DNA of 64,000 nt from Rhodanobacteraceae bacterium ZG21-1 (GCA_021390615.1 JAJEJU010000024.1:868001-932000); one strand, 5' to 3'; shown: positions 1 to 12,479, counted from the stretch's first letter. Program-made: numbers and translations. The notes: generated by a model not told the origin, from the letters alone.

Positions 1-542
<542 letters not shown>

Positions 543-755
543 GCCGCTCGGATATGGGGGAAAGGCCGAACTATAACAACCCGGCCGTCTCAGCCTTCGC
601 GACGCCGCAACGACTCCTGTCAGCCGGTGTCAGCAGACTCGCGCCTGCCGGCTTGACTCTCGCCGCCGGGCCTTGCCGCCACGGGTCCGGTTTTGGTTAC
701 CATCAGCGGTTCGGTCCCGGCGAACGGTTCGGTCGGGACGCAGCAGGAGGCGGTC

Positions 756-1571
756 ATGGTATTCGGCAAGAAGATCGGTCTGGCAGTCGGCGTGCTGCTG
801 TCCGTCGCATGGGCCCCGGCGTTCGCCGCCCAGCCCAGCGAGCAGCAGGTGCGCAAGCTGATGGACGTGATCGGCCTCGGCAATTCGCTCAGCCAGATGA
901 ACAGTCAGGTGGCGGCCAGCATGAAACAGGCCCTGCCGTGCGTGTCCACGCACTACTGGGACAGCTATATCAACGACAACAGCAAGCAGGAATTCATCGG
1001 CCGCCTGGTGCCGGTCTACCAGAAGCACTTCAGCGCCGATGAGGTCGATGGCCTGATCAAGTTCTACAGCTCGCCGCTGGGGCAGAAGGTGCTGACCGAG
1101 ATGCCGCTGGCGATGGCCGAGGCCAACCAGGCTGGTCAGCAGTGGAGCCACGAGCACGGCCAGCAGATGATCGACAAGCTGAAGCAGGCCGGCACCCTGG
1201 CCGCCGACGGGCGCTGCCCGGGGACGGCTGCGCCCTCGGGCACGAGTCTGGCGCCGGCATCTGCGGCCACGACGGCTGCCGACGACGGCGATGACGATGA
1301 CGGCGAGAAGGCCGCGCCGGTCGCTGTGCCGGTCCATGGCACCACCCATCGGCATGCCGGCACCACCACGCGCAAGCACGTGCCTGCCCACAAGACCACG
1401 CCGGCCAAGAAGACCACCAGCAAGAGCAAGCATCCGGCGACCAAGTCGGCGAGCGAGGCGGCCGGCAAGTCCGGCACTGCGACGAGCGGCCATCCGGCGA
1501 CCACCACGACCAAGAAGAAGGCCAAGCCTGCCGCCACGCCGGCGACGCCCCCTTCCGGGCAGGGCGGCTAG
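756..1571 (+). CDS. DUF2059-type secreted protein with Lys/Thr/Ala-rich tail
   Basis: A 271-residue protein. I chose the ATG at 756 because AGGAGG sits five bases upstream and the first 25 residues form a classic signal peptide ending AFAA. Residues about 27-150 look like a DUF2059 domain, a helical periplasmic domain of unknown function, with the typical ending FYSSPLGQKVLTEMP. From about residue 170 onward the protein becomes low-complexity, rich in Ala, Thr, Lys and Pro, after a short acidic stretch (DDGDDDDGE). That tail resembles disordered, possibly nucleic-acid- or wall-interacting tails, but its role is unknown. It stands alone between uvrA and the ribosomal operon. Confidence 0.85.
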   Translation: MVFGKKIGLAVGVLLSVAWAPAFAAQPSEQQVRKLMDVIGLGNSLSQMNSQVAASMKQALPCVSTHYWDSYINDNSKQEFIGRLVPVYQKHFSADEVDGLIKFYSSPLGQKVLTEMPLAMAEANQAGQQWSHEHGQQMIDKLKQAGTLAADGRCPGTAAPSGTSLAPASAATTAADDGDDDDGEKAAPVAVPVHGTTHRHAGTTTRKHVPAHKTTPAKKTTSKSKHPATKSASEAAGKSGTATSGHPATTTTKKKAKPAATPATPPSGQGG

Positions 1572-1587
1572 GCCAGGTGGTCAGTAA

Positions 1588-1617
1588 TTGACCAGCCGGT
1601 CCGGCGGCGGCTATACT
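1588..1617 (+). promoter_or_regulatory. Sigma70-type promoter for rplU-rpmA
   Basis: TTGACC (1588-1593) and TATACT (1612-1617) are separated by 18 bases. They lie about 70 bases before the L21 start, directly after the DUF2059 stop. The boxes are close to consensus and well placed for a ribosomal protein operon. Confidence 0.65.
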
Positions 1618-1684
1618 TGCCAGTCCGTCGGGCCGGAATCGGTCCGGCGGAACCCACGAGAATAACGACAGAAGGGATCCTCCC

Positions 1685-1999
1685 ATGAGTTATGCAGTCA
1701 TCAAGACCGGTGGCAAGCAGTACCGCGTGCAGCAGGGCGACGTCCTGCGCGTGGAGCTGCTGTCCGCCGACGAAGGCGCCAGCGTGAGCTTCGACGAAGT
1801 TCTGCTGGTCGGCAGCGGCGAATCGATCACCGTGGGCGCGCCCACCGTGGCCGGCGCCACCGTCAGCGCCACCGTGCGCAAGCACGGCCGCGCCGACAAG
1901 ATCCGCATCGTCAAGTTCCGCCGCCGCAAGCACTACAAGCGGCAGCAGGGACATCGCCAGCATTTCACCGAAATCGAGATCACGGGCATCAACGCCTGA
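1685..1999 (+). CDS. rplU: 50S ribosomal protein L21
   Basis: A 104-residue protein, the usual length for bacterial L21, opening [16 protein letters not shown] and containing the family signature [20 protein letters not shown] near the C-terminus. It is a structural protein of the large ribosomal subunit. It is first in an operon with rpmA (19 bases downstream), as in most proteobacteria. An ATG-proximal AAGGGATCC stretch serves as ribosome-binding site. Confidence 0.98.
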   Translation: MSYAVIKTGGKQYRVQQGDVLRVELLSADEGASVSFDEVLLVGSGESITVGAPTVAGATVSATVRKHGRADKIRIVKFRRRKHYKRQQGHRQHFTEIEITGINA

Positions 2000-2018
2000 G
2001 CTACCGGAGCACTAAGTC

Positions 2019-2279
2019 ATGGCACATAAAAAAGGCGTAGGTTCCAGCCGCAACGGTCGCGATTCGAACCCGAAGTATCTCGGCGTCAAGGTGTACGGCG
2101 GCCAGGCCATCGAGGCCGGCAACATCATCGTGCGCCAGCGCGGCACCCAGTTCCACGCGGGCACCGGCGTCGGCCTGGGCCGCGACCACACGCTGTACGC
2201 GCTGGTCGACGGCACCGTGAAGTTCGCCGTGCGCGGCGACAAGAACCGCCGTTTCGTCGACATCGTGCCGGCGGCGTAA
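2019..2279 (+). CDS. rpmA: 50S ribosomal protein L27
   Basis: An 86-residue L27 with the expected short basic N-terminal extension that reaches toward the peptidyl transferase centre ([19 protein letters not shown]) and the conserved [15 protein letters not shown] block. It begins 19 bases after the rplU stop and is followed by an intrinsic terminator, so rplU-rpmA form a closed two-gene unit. Confidence 0.98.
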   Translation: MAHKKGVGSSRNGRDSNPKYLGVKVYGGQAIEAGNIIVRQRGTQFHAGTGVGLGRDHTLYALVDGTVKFAVRGDKNRRFVDIVPAA

Positions 2280-2299
2280 ATCCGCCAGCGGTATGTCGC

Positions 2300-2327
2300 A
2301 AAGAGCCCCGCCTCGGCGGGGCTCTTT
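2300..2327 (+). terminator. Intrinsic terminator after rpmA
   Basis: A 13-bp perfect stem (AAAGAGCCCCGCC with GGCGGGGCTCTTT) with a very short loop, starting 20 bases after the L27 stop and ending in a T run. Confidence 0.85.
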
Positions 2328-2378
2328 GCTTTCAGGTCTGTTATTTTCCAGGCCAGCCTTAGGGACAGGAGCCGGGCG

Positions 2379-4296
<1,918 letters not shown>

Positions 4297-4720
4297 GGCA
4301 GGCGGCGGCCTTAAGTAAGGTCGTATTGATGCATGGTGGCGGTAGACGTTTTCTGTTGGCCGCCTTGCCTTGCAAGGTTCGCGATCTGTCGATCGCCCAC
4401 CTTAAAGCCATTCGCGAACAGGTCCAGCTCATCGGTCGGCGCGTACTGCCAAGCACCTCGTCGCTCTTCCTTGGCCTGCGCGCAAGCGGGCCCGGCTTCG
4501 AGATCAGCTGGCCCGCCACTGCCATGAGCGCCATGGCTTTTGCGCCGTAGCTCGAGGTCTGTCCGTGTAGCCGGCTTGGGTCTGCGCTGTTGCCCCTCGC
4601 CGCGGAGGCTGTGGCCTCTGCGCCTGGAAGGCCGTGAACAAGCATCAGATTTAGCCTTCCAATTCCAGGCTCCTGCTGCGATCCACCCGCGCGCGTTCGC
4701 CGCGTGGAGCGTTCGCGATC
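4297..4720. other. Non-coding gap between convergent obgE and fatty acid hydroxylase gene
   Basis: There are 424 bases between the obgE stop and the stop of the minus-strand hydroxylase gene. Only short open frames without ribosome-binding sites or recognisable sequence occur. I see no RNA gene or clear terminator here. Confidence 0.5.
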
Positions 4721-5785
4721 TCAGGTGGCCGGCGCCGCTTCCGATCCGGGACTTGTCGTCGGAGCGGCTGCCACCGCAGGCCCGGCGGCATCTGACTGGC
4801 CCGATCCCGTCTGCAGCAGCGCCAGCTTTGCCAGCTTGGCGGTGTGATGGTTGCCGTCGTGGCTCCAGCCCGGCGGCATCAGCAGATAGAGCAGCTTGTT
4901 GCGCAGGCCCGGCGCTTTCCAGACGTCCACGGCAAGCAGATAGAACTCGCCGAGCTGGGCGTCGAGCAGGTTGTTGGGTTTGATCTCGCGGGTGATGCCA
5001 TATTCGATGACGATGTCGTCGCGCTGTTCCATGTAGGTGCCGAAGGCGCGATCCCACAGGTTGAGCAGGTTGCAGAAGTTGGTGTCCATGTACAGCACAT
5101 TGCGCGCGTGGTGCACGCGATGGTGCGAAGGCGTGAGGATCACTCGCCGCAGCACGCCCAGCCGGCCGTCGCGCAGCACGTGTTCGCCGAGATGGATGAA
5201 CTGGCCCCAGAACATGTCGATGATCATGATCAGCACGAGCAGCGGCGGGCTGACCCCGAGCAGCATGCAGATGCTTGTGCGTACGAAGTCGGCGTAGGCG
5301 CCTTCGAGAAAGATGTGCGCGTAGTTCACGCTCAGGTTCATCGCCACCGGCGCGTGATGGGTCGCGTGCAGGCACCACAGCAGGCGCACCTTGTGCGCCA
5401 GGAAGTGATAGACGAAATGGGATAGCTCCCATACCACGTAGCCGTAGGGCAGGCCGTACCAGCTCAAGCCGACCTGGAATGGTGCGAAGCGCTGGAACAG
5501 GCCGATGCAAAAACCGATCATGGCGATGCTGATGAAGTTGCCGATAAAGCGGTTCAGCACCAGGGTCAGCAGCGGCACCTGATAGTCCTCGCGCTTGAAC
5601 TTGCGCAGGGCGATGCTGCGCAGCAGCTCGAACACCATCAGCAGCGGGATCAGCGGAGCGAGCATGCCGCCGAGGCCGCCGACGGTCAGCAGGCTCCGGT
5701 AATCGCCCGTGGATATTACGTGCAGCAGCGACTGCAGGCCGAAGAACTGGGTCAACTGTTGCAGCAGCCAAGCTTGAATACCCAT
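4721..5785 (-). CDS. Fatty acid hydroxylase/sterol desaturase family membrane protein
   Basis: A 354-residue integral membrane di-iron oxygenase of the fatty acid hydroxylase superfamily. The histidine clusters that bind the diiron centre are present in order: HFVYHFLAHK, then HATHH, then HHRVHH after a long hydrophobic segment. Several transmembrane helices occupy the first 250 residues. The C-terminal 50 residues are Ala/Pro/Thr rich and probably disordered. The substrate cannot be read from sequence; bacterial members act on lipids, hopanoids or carotenoids. It is monocistronic and convergent with obgE. Confidence 0.88.
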   Translation of the reverse strand: MGIQAWLLQQLTQFFGLQSLLHVISTGDYRSLLTVGGLGGMLAPLIPLLMVFELLRSIALRKFKREDYQVPLLTLVLNRFIGNFISIAMIGFCIGLFQRFAPFQVGLSWYGLPYGYVVWELSHFVYHFLAHKVRLLWCLHATHHAPVAMNLSVNYAHIFLEGAYADFVRTSICMLLGVSPPLLVLIMIIDMFWGQFIHLGEHVLRDGRLGVLRRVILTPSHHRVHHARNVLYMDTNFCNLLNLWDRAFGTYMEQRDDIVIEYGITREIKPNNLLDAQLGEFYLLAVDVWKAPGLRNKLLYLLMPPGWSHDGNHHTAKLAKLALLQTGSGQSDAAGPAVAAAPTTSPGSEAAPAT

Positions 5786-6146
5786 CGCAGCCTTATGCTC
5801 CCCCGGAAGTCGGGCCTCAGGCCCGCAGACGCGTAACGATCATAGGGAGGTCATTGGCAGAAAGTGTGATTCAAGTCAAGTTGTCACGATCTAATTCGCG
5901 AAAAACGCCTGCCAGGCAGCGTTGCCCCTGGCCGATGACCTCGCGCAGGAAGCCCTTCTCGAGAAACATGGCGCGCCACGAAACACCGCATGGAAGCAAC
6001 GTGGGCATCGTGTCGTGGGGCCTGCTCTGGCTGCACGGCAACGGCCGCTTCGACATCATGGACGGCGGCGCGGCGGCAAACGCTGGGGCGGAGCGCATGC
6101 GCTGCGCTTCGGTGTCGCCGGGGCAAGAGAAAAAAAGCCGGGCAAG
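5786..6146. other. Gap without supported gene
   Basis: Between the hydroxylase start and the rpsT terminator. A minus-strand open frame (5871-6098) has fairly normal codon use near its end but no recognisable family and no clear ribosome-binding site. I do not call it a gene. Confidence 0.4.
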
Positions 6147-6172
6147 AAAAAAGCCGGCTTGCGCCGGCTTTT
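6147..6172 (-). terminator. Intrinsic terminator of rpsT
   Basis: On the minus strand, AAAAGCCGGC pairs with GCCGGCTTTT around a 4-base loop and is followed by a T run. It lies 25 bases after the rpsT stop. Confidence 0.85.
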
Positions 6173-6197
6173 CGTGCGAGTCGTCGCGGGCGCTGGC

Positions 6198-6461
6198 TCA
6201 GGCCAGTTCGCGGATCTTCGCGTTGAGGCGGCTCTTGTGGCGAGCAGCCTTGTTCTTGTGGATCAGGCCGCGCGCGGCGTAGCGATCCATCACCGGCTGA
6301 GCGGCGGCAAAAGCGGCGACGGCGCCGGCCTTGTCCTTCGACTCGATGGCCTTGACGACCTTCTTGAGAGCGGTGCGCACCATGGAACGGGCGCTCACAT
6401 TGCGCAGGCGGCGCTGCTCGGATTGGCGCGCGCGCTTCTTCGCGGACTTAATGTTGGCCAA
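6198..6461 (-). CDS. rpsT: 30S ribosomal protein S20
   Basis: An 87-residue S20, a basic helical protein that binds 16S rRNA (opening [13 protein letters not shown], ending [12 protein letters not shown]). The start codon is TTG. S20 of E. coli also uses TTG, where the weak start is part of autogenous translational control, so the same control is a reasonable inference here. It is divergent from murJ, the usual arrangement. Confidence 0.97.
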   Translation of the reverse strand: MANIKSAKKRARQSEQRRLRNVSARSMVRTALKKVVKAIESKDKAGAVAAFAAAQPVMDRYAARGLIHKNKAARHKSRLNAKIRELA

Positions 6462-6500
6462 GGTAGAACTCCGAAATGCGTGAGGTGGAAAAAGACGCGA

Positions 6501-6529
6501 ATTATGCGGTCAATGCGCCGCAGCGTCAA
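6501..6529 (-). promoter_or_regulatory. Sigma70-type promoter for rpsT
   Basis: Reading the minus strand, TTGACG is followed after exactly 17 bases by CATAAT, about 40 bases upstream of the TTG start of rpsT. Confidence 0.6.
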
Positions 6530-6744
6530 GCACTTGGCGTTATTTCGCGCAATGCGGCGGCATCTCGCGAGGGCCGTGCTGAACGCGAGCCCCGGCAGCG
6601 GCGCCGGCGATGGCTTGTCAATGCCCCATGGTGGCGGTCAAATGGCGCGCCTGCGAGGCCTGCGGCAGGTCTTGCCGCGCCGCTTATTTTGAACTGTTTC
6701 CTCGAGGAAATCGAAGGCCGCCGGCCGAGGACCCGTCTTCAGGC

Positions 6745-8355
6745 ATGAAATCTCCCAGCTTGTTCCGCGGGCTGCTCTCGTTCAGCAGCACGACGATGGT
6801 CTCGCGCGTGCTCGGCCTGGTCCGGGACGTTTCCTTCAGTGCAGTGTTCGGCGCCAGCGCGGCGACGGATGCGTTCTGGGTGGCGTTCCGCATCCCCAAC
6901 TTCATGCGTCGCCTGTTTGCCGAAGGCTCGTTCTCCACCGCCTTCGTGCCGGTATTCACCGAGGCCAAGCAGACCGGCAGCCACGCCGAGCTGAAACAGC
7001 TGATGGCGCGCGTCGCCGGCACGCTGGGCGGGGTGCTGCTGGTGGTGGTGGCGCTGGGCCTGCTGTGTGCGCCGCAGCTGGCCACCATGTTCGAGCCGGG
7101 CGCGCTCGACCAGGCGCAGAAGTTCGGGCTCACCGTGGATCTGCTGCGGCTGACCTTTCCTTATTTGCTGTTCGTCTCGCTGACCGCGCTGGCGGCCGGA
7201 GCGTTGAACAGTTTCGATCGCTTCGGACTGCCTGCGCTGGCGCCGGTGATCCTCAACCTGTGCATGATCGGCGGCGCCTGGTGGCTGGCGCCGCGACTGC
7301 AGCAGCCGATCATGGCGATGGGCTGGGCCGTGCTGCTGGCCGGCCTGCTGCAGCTGCTGTTCCTGCTGCCTGCGCTGCGCGGCCTGGATCTGCTGGCACT
7401 GCCGCGCTGGGGCTGGCAGCACCCGCAGGTGCGCCGGATCATGCGATTGATGGTGCCGACCCTGTTCGGTTCCTCGGTGGCCCAGGTGAACCTGCTGCTG
7501 GACACGGTGGTCGCCTCGCTGCTGGTCACCGGCTCGCAGACCTGGCTGTCGCTGTCGACGCGCTTTCTCGAACTGCCCTTGGGCGTGTTCGGCGTGGCGC
7601 TGGGAGCAGTGATTCTGCCGGCGCTGTCGCGCCATCACGTCGGCACCGACCGCGCCGGTTTCTCGAAGTCCCTGGACTGGGGCCTGCGCATGACCTTGCT
7701 GATCTCGGTGCCGGCGATGCTGGCCTTGCTGGTGCTGGCGCGGCCGATCGTCGCCACGCTGTTCCAGCACGGCAGCTTCACCGCGCTGGACACCGAGATG
7801 TCCACTCTGGCGGTGCTGGCCCTGAGCCTGGGTCTGCCGGCCTACGCCCTGGTCAAGGTGCTGCTGCCGGCGTTCTATGCACGCCAGGACACGGCGACGC
7901 CGGTGCGCGCAGGCGTGGCCGCCATGGTCGCCAACATGCTGTTCAACGCGGTGTTCATCGCACTGCTGTACGTGCTGTGGGCGCCGCCGGGTCTGCGGGA
8001 GGGCGGCTGGATGGCCGGCATCGCCCGCCTGCAGGGCCTGCACCTGGGCCTGGCCCTGGCCAGCGCGCTGGCCAGCTATGTCAACTTCGCCTTGTTGTGG
8101 CGTGCGCTGCGCCGCGCCGGCGTCTACGACCACCAGCCGGGCTGGCTGCGGCACTGGCTGCGCCTGCTGCCGGCCTGCGCGGCGATGACGGCGGTGCTGC
8201 TGGCCGGACGCTGGTTGTGGCCGGACTGGAGCGCCGAACCGTCGATCCTGGCGCGCGTGGGGCGGCTGGGTGTGCTGGTAGTGGCCGGCGCTCTCACCTA
8301 TGCCGGCGCGCTGTACGCCGGCGGCCTGCGCCTGCGCGATTTGAAAGAGGCCTGA
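6745..8355 (+). CDS. murJ: Lipid II flippase MurJ
   Basis: A 536-residue polytopic MurJ/MviN protein (MOP superfamily) that flips the peptidoglycan precursor lipid II across the inner membrane. The N-terminus carries the family signature STTMVSRVLGLVRDV, followed by FRIPNFMRRLFAEGSFSTAF. About 14 hydrophobic helices follow, ending in LRLRDL. I set the start at ATG 6745 (MKSPSLFRG); the reading frame extends upstream but that part is not MurJ-like. It lies 52 bases before ribF and opens the conserved murJ-ribF-ileS-lspA-ispH block. Confidence 0.95.
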   Translation: MKSPSLFRGLLSFSSTTMVSRVLGLVRDVSFSAVFGASAATDAFWVAFRIPNFMRRLFAEGSFSTAFVPVFTEAKQTGSHAELKQLMARVAGTLGGVLLVVVALGLLCAPQLATMFEPGALDQAQKFGLTVDLLRLTFPYLLFVSLTALAAGALNSFDRFGLPALAPVILNLCMIGGAWWLAPRLQQPIMAMGWAVLLAGLLQLLFLLPALRGLDLLALPRWGWQHPQVRRIMRLMVPTLFGSSVAQVNLLLDTVVASLLVTGSQTWLSLSTRFLELPLGVFGVALGAVILPALSRHHVGTDRAGFSKSLDWGLRMTLLISVPAMLALLVLARPIVATLFQHGSFTALDTEMSTLAVLALSLGLPAYALVKVLLPAFYARQDTATPVRAGVAAMVANMLFNAVFIALLYVLWAPPGLREGGWMAGIARLQGLHLGLALASALASYVNFALLWRALRRAGVYDHQPGWLRHWLRLLPACAAMTAVLLAGRWLWPDWSAEPSILARVGRLGVLVVAGALTYAGALYAGGLRLRDLKEA

Positions 8356-8407
8356 GCCGGCGCGGGCGGTCGTCCAGACCGGCGCGCGCAACGGCTATAC
8401 TCGGGGG

Positions 8408-9361
8408 ATGATGAGACTTTCCAGGGACGTCGCGGGGCCCTGCCTGGCTCCCGGCGGCAGCGTTATTGCGGTCGGCGCCTTCGATGGCCTGCACCGCGGG
8501 CACCAGGTGTTGCTGGCGCAGGTGCGCCAGCGCGCGCATGCGCTCGGCCTCACGCCGGTGGCGGTGAGCTTCGAGCCGCTGCCGCGCGCGCATTTCTCGC
8601 GCGAGCCGGTGCCGCGCCTGTCCAGCGTGCGCGAGAAGCTGCTCGGCTTCGCCGCGGCGGGCATGGCGCATACCCTGCTGCTGCGCTTCAATCAGGCGCT
8701 CACCGGGATGCCGGCGGAGGATTTCATCCGTCGCGTGCTGGTCGAGCGGCTGGCTGCGCGCGAACTGTGGGTGGGTGCGGATTTCCGCTTCGGCCACAAG
8801 CGCGGCGGCGACGTGGCGATGCTGGAGCGGCTGGGGCCGGAGTGCGGCTTCGCCACCCACGTGATGCCGCCGGTGCTACTGGCCGACGAGCGCGTTTCGG
8901 CGACGCGGGTACGCCGCTTGCTGGGCGAGGGGAGCTTCGCTGCGGCTGCCGACCTGCTCGGGCGCCCCTTCGCCATCGAGGGCAAGGTCGAGCACGGCAA
9001 CCAGCTCGGCCGCACGCTCGGCTATCCCACTGCGAACATCCATCTCGGCCGCAGAGTCAGCCCCGTGCATGGTATTTTCGCCGTGCGGGTCGGTCTGGGC
9101 GAGAGCGAATGCAGCTGGCCGGGCGTGGCCAGCCTCGGCGTGCGGCCGACGGTGAACCAGGTCAGCGAGCCGCTGCTGGAAGTGCACCTGTTCGATTTCG
9201 ACGGCGACCTCTACGGCCAGCGCATGGCGGTGGAGTTCGTCGGCAAGCTGCGCGACGAGATGAAATTCGACGGACTGGACGCATTGAAGGCGCAAATGGA
9301 TCATGATGCGCGTTCGGCCCGCGAGATCCTGGGCATGAACCCGGTGTTGATCCGGGCATGA
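8408..9361 (+). CDS. ribF: Bifunctional riboflavin kinase/FAD synthetase
   Basis: A 317-residue RibF. The N-terminal nucleotidyltransferase domain (FAD synthetase) shows GAFDGLHRGHQ with the HxGH-type motif near residues 26-33. The C-terminal flavokinase domain shows GRTLGYPTANI and GVASLGVRPTVN. It makes FMN and FAD from riboflavin. A TATACT box ends only seven bases before the first ATG (8408; a second ATG is at 8411), so the transcript may have almost no leader if that box is used. The Ile-rich leader ORF of ileS starts 27 bases after its stop. Confidence 0.95.
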   Translation: MMRLSRDVAGPCLAPGGSVIAVGAFDGLHRGHQVLLAQVRQRAHALGLTPVAVSFEPLPRAHFSREPVPRLSSVREKLLGFAAAGMAHTLLLRFNQALTGMPAEDFIRRVLVERLAARELWVGADFRFGHKRGGDVAMLERLGPECGFATHVMPPVLLADERVSATRVRRLLGEGSFAAAADLLGRPFAIEGKVEHGNQLGRTLGYPTANIHLGRRVSPVHGIFAVRVGLGESECSWPGVASLGVRPTVNQVSEPLLEVHLFDFDGDLYGQRMAVEFVGKLRDEMKFDGLDALKAQMDHDARSAREILGMNPVLIRA

Positions 9362-9387
9362 CCGATCCGCACATCAAGGCAAATCCG

Positions 9388-9462
9388 ATGAGCAAGACCA
9401 TGCATCGTCCCATCCGGCACCACGCCGCCGCAGGTCTCACTGCGGCGATCATTATTATTTGA
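9388..9462 (+). CDS. Candidate Ile-rich leader peptide upstream of ileS
   Basis: A 24-codon ORF starting ATG 9388 with AAGG eight bases upstream. It ends with the codons ATC ATT ATT ATT directly before TGA, so the peptide ends ...LTAAIIII. ATT is otherwise uncommon in this GC-rich region, which makes the run stand out. A second in-frame ATG is at 9400. Such peptides sense charged tRNA-Ile in classical attenuation. The peptide itself likely has no other function. This is inference from sequence; I know of no described case for ileS in this group. Confidence 0.6.
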   Translation: MSKTMHRPIRHHAAAGLTAAIIII

Positions 9463-9540
9463 GAGCGATCGCCGAGGCGCGTGCGCTTGCCGCCGCGCGC
9501 GGCGAGCAGCAAGCACGACGCCTCGCAGGCCCGGTCGGGC
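9426..9540 (+). promoter_or_regulatory. Putative attenuator region of ileS
   Basis: Three stems in order: an 8-bp perfect stem CGCCGCAG/CTGCGGCG (9426-9447) immediately before the Ile codons; a long imperfect hairpin whose outer arms are CGAGGCG (9473-9479) and CGCCTCG (9519-9525); and GCCC/GGGC at 9529-9540. The layout resembles the pause and terminator stems of amino-acid operon leaders, but no T run follows, so termination may be Rho-dependent or control may be translational. Confidence 0.45.
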
Positions 9541-9605
9541 ATTGGGGCGGGAAGAATCCGGCGGTGCCGTCGCGGTGACGGCACCCCACAGACGGCGCCC
9601 CAGCG

Positions 9606-12479
9606 ATGACTCAGGACTACAAGCACACCATCAACCTGCCGCAGACGGCATTCCCGATGCGCGGCGACCTGCCCAAGCGCGAGCCGGGCTGGCTGGCCGA
9701 GTGGGAGCGGGTCGATCGCTATGCGCAGATCCAGGCCAAGGCCGCCGGCCGGCCGCTGTTCGTGCTGCACGACGGTCCGCCGTACGCCAACGGCAACATC
9801 CATCTCGGCCACGCGATCAACAAGATCCTCAAGGACGTGGTGGTGAAGTCCAAGCTGCTGGCCGGCTTCCACGCACCCTACGTGCCGGGCTGGGACTGCC
9901 ACGGCATGCCGATCGAAATCCAGATCGAGAAAAAATTCGGCAAGGGCCTGCCCGCCGCCGAGGTGCAGGCCAAGGCGCGCGCCTACGCCACCGAGCAGAT
10001 CGCCAAGCAGAAGACCGACTTCAAGCGGCTCGGCGTGCTCGGCGACTGGGACCATCCCTATCTGACCATGGCTCCGGTCAACGAGGCCGGCGAGATCCGC
10101 GCGCTGGCCGAGCTGCTGCGCAAGGGCTACATCTACCGCGGCCTGAAGCCGGTGAACTGGTGCTTCGACTGCGGCTCGGCGCTGGCCGAGGCCGAGGTGG
10201 AATACGAGGACAAGACCGACATCGCGATCGACGTCGGCTTCGCCTTCGACGATCCGGCCGCGGTGGCGAAGGCGTTCGGCCTCGAGGCATTGCCCAAGTC
10301 TGCTGTGCCTGAACGTGCAGGCCAGATCGTGATCTGGACCACCACGCCGTGGACGATCCCGGCCAACCAGGCGCTGAACCTGCATCCGGAATTCAGCTAC
10401 AGCCTGGTCGACACGCCGCGCGGCCTGCTGATCCTGGCCACCGAGCGCGTCGAGGACTGCCTCAAGACCTATGGGCTGGAAGGCCAGATCGTGGCCTCGG
10501 TGCCCGGCCTCGCGCTGGGCGAGCTGCGCTTCCGCCATCCGCTGTACGCGGTCGACCCGGGCTATGCGCGCGCCGCGCCGGTGTACTTCGCCGACTACGT
10601 GACCCTGGACACCGGCACCGGCGTGGTCCACTCGGCGCCGGCCTACGGCGTGGAGGACTTCCTCTCCTGCAAGGCGCACGGCATGCCGGACGCGGAGATC
10701 CTCAATCCGGTGATGGGCAATGGCGTGTACGCCTCCTGGCTGCCGCTGTTCGGCGGCCAGTTCCTGTGGAAGGCCAATCCCGAGATCGTCAAGGCGCTGG
10801 ATCAGGCCGGCGCGCTGCTGCACCAGCATGCCTACGCGCACAGCTACATGCATTGCTGGCGGCACAAGACGCCGATCATCTACCGCGCCACCTCGCAGTG
10901 GTTCGCCGGCATGGACCTCACGCCCAAGGACGGCGGCAAGACCCTGCGCGAGACCGCGCTGGAAGGCATCGAGGCCACCCAGTTCTTCCCGGCCTGGGGC
11001 AAGCAGCGCCTGCACGGCATGATCGCCGACCGGCCGGACTGGACGCTCTCGCGACAGCGCCAGTGGGGCGTGCCGATGGCGTTCTTCCTGCACAAGGAAA
11101 CCGGCGCGCTGCATCCGCGCACGCCGGAACTGCTCGAAGAAGTGGCCAAGCGAGTGGAGCAGGGCGGCATCGAGGCGTGGCAGAGCCTGGACCCGCGCGA
11201 GCTGCTGGGCGAGGAGGCCGAGCAGTACGAGAAGAACCGCGACACGCTCGACGTCTGGTTCGATTCCGGCACCACGCATTGGCACGTGCTGCGCGGCTCG
11301 CATGCCGCCCGCGGCCTGCGCTTCCCGGCCGACCTGTATCTGGAAGGCTCCGACCAGCACCGCGGCTGGTTCCATTCCTCGCTGCTCACCGCCGCCATGC
11401 TGGACGGCCAGCCGCCCTACAAGCAGCTGCTCACCCACGGCTTCAGCGTGGATGCGCAGGGCCGCAAGATGTCCAAGTCGCTGGGCAACGGCATCGAGCC
11501 ACAGGACATCATGGATCGCCTGGGCGCCGACATCCTGCGCCTGTGGGTGGTCTCCACCGACTACCGCAACGAGATGTCGCTGTCGGAGGAAATCCTCAAG
11601 CGCGTCGCCGACACCTATCGGCGCATCCGCAACACCGCGCGCTTCCTGCTCGGCAACCTGGACGGCTTCGATCCGGCCGTGCATCTGGTGACGGTCGAGG
11701 ACAGCCTGCTGCTGGACCAGTGGGCGGTGCAGCAGGCCTACGACGTGCAGCAGGCGGTGAGCGCGGCCTACGAGCGCTACGACTTCCCGGAGATCGTGCA
11801 GCGCGTGCAGAACTTCTGCACCAACGAGCTGGGCGCGCTCTACCTCGACATCACCAAGGACCGGCTGTACACCATGCCCACCGACAGCCTGGGCCGGCGC
11901 AGCGCGCAGAGCGCGATGTACCGCATCCTCGAGGCGCTGGTGCGCTGGCTGGCACCGGTACTGAGCTTCACTGCCGAAGAGATCTGGCAGCACATGCCGG
12001 GCCAGCGCGGCGACAGCGTGCTGTTCGAGACCTGGTACGACGGCCTGGCCGCGACCCAGGCGTCGCCGGAGCAGCGCACCTATTGGAGCAACCTGATCGA
12101 GTTCCGCAAGCTGGCCTCGCTGGAACTGGAGGGCATGCGTAATGCTGGAGCGATCGGCTCGTCGCTCGAGGCGAAGCTGACCCTGCAACTGGATGCCGCG
12201 ACGTACCAGAGATATGAGGCAGCGAAAGACGAACTGCGCTTCTTCTTCATCACGTCTGAGCTGACGCTGGTTCCCCTGGGGCCAGAGGCGGAGTCGGCCG
12301 CAGGCCAGACTCTTCAGAGCGGTATGCTGAGCATCACGGCTAGCCCCAGCGAGGCCAATAAGTGCGTGCGCTGCTGGCACCGTCGCGAGGATGTGGGCAC
12401 GCATGCGGCGCACCTGGAACTGTGCGACCGCTGCATCAGCAATGTGGAAGGGCCGGGCGAAGTGCGCCGCTGGTTCTGA
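9606..12479 (+). CDS. ileS: Isoleucyl-tRNA synthetase
   Basis: A 957-residue class I synthetase charging tRNA-Ile. The HIGH-type motif lies in [12 protein letters not shown] (about residues 60-71). The CP1 editing domain follows, with [22 protein letters not shown] is near residue 622, and a C-terminal zinc site [11 protein letters not shown]...LCDRC is at about residues 919-942. The length matches the bacterial type 1 enzyme. It sits between ribF and lspA as in other proteobacteria. The upstream leader ORF and stems suggest control by Ile-tRNA charging. Confidence 0.97.
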   Translation: MTQDYKHTINLPQTAFPMRGDLPKREPGWLAEWERVDRYAQIQAKAAGRPLFVLHDGPPYANGNIHLGHAINKILKDVVVKSKLLAGFHAPYVPGWDCHGMPIEIQIEKKFGKGLPAAEVQAKARAYATEQIAKQKTDFKRLGVLGDWDHPYLTMAPVNEAGEIRALAELLRKGYIYRGLKPVNWCFDCGSALAEAEVEYEDKTDIAIDVGFAFDDPAAVAKAFGLEALPKSAVPERAGQIVIWTTTPWTIPANQALNLHPEFSYSLVDTPRGLLILATERVEDCLKTYGLEGQIVASVPGLALGELRFRHPLYAVDPGYARAAPVYFADYVTLDTGTGVVHSAPAYGVEDFLSCKAHGMPDAEILNPVMGNGVYASWLPLFGGQFLWKANPEIVKALDQAGALLHQHAYAHSYMHCWRHKTPIIYRATSQWFAGMDLTPKDGGKTLRETALEGIEATQFFPAWGKQRLHGMIADRPDWTLSRQRQWGVPMAFFLHKETGALHPRTPELLEEVAKRVEQGGIEAWQSLDPRELLGEEAEQYEKNRDTLDVWFDSGTTHWHVLRGSHAARGLRFPADLYLEGSDQHRGWFHSSLLTAAMLDGQPPYKQLLTHGFSVDAQGRKMSKSLGNGIEPQDIMDRLGADILRLWVVSTDYRNEMSLSEEILKRVADTYRRIRNTARFLLGNLDGFDPAVHLVTVEDSLLLDQWAVQQAYDVQQAVSAAYERYDFPEIVQRVQNFCTNELGALYLDITKDRLYTMPTDSLGRRSAQSAMYRILEALVRWLAPVLSFTAEEIWQHMPGQRGDSVLFETWYDGLAATQASPEQRTYWSNLIEFRKLASLELEGMRNAGAIGSSLEAKLTLQLDAATYQRYEAAKDELRFFFITSELTLVPLGPEAESAAGQTLQSGMLSITASPSEANKCVRCWHRREDVGTHAAHLELCDRCISNVEGPGEVRRWF

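Noticed and set aside
9362-9605. T-box riboswitch for ileS
   Set aside because: No T-box consensus or specifier-loop architecture is visible, and T-boxes are not expected in gammaproteobacteria. The peptide-leader model fits better.
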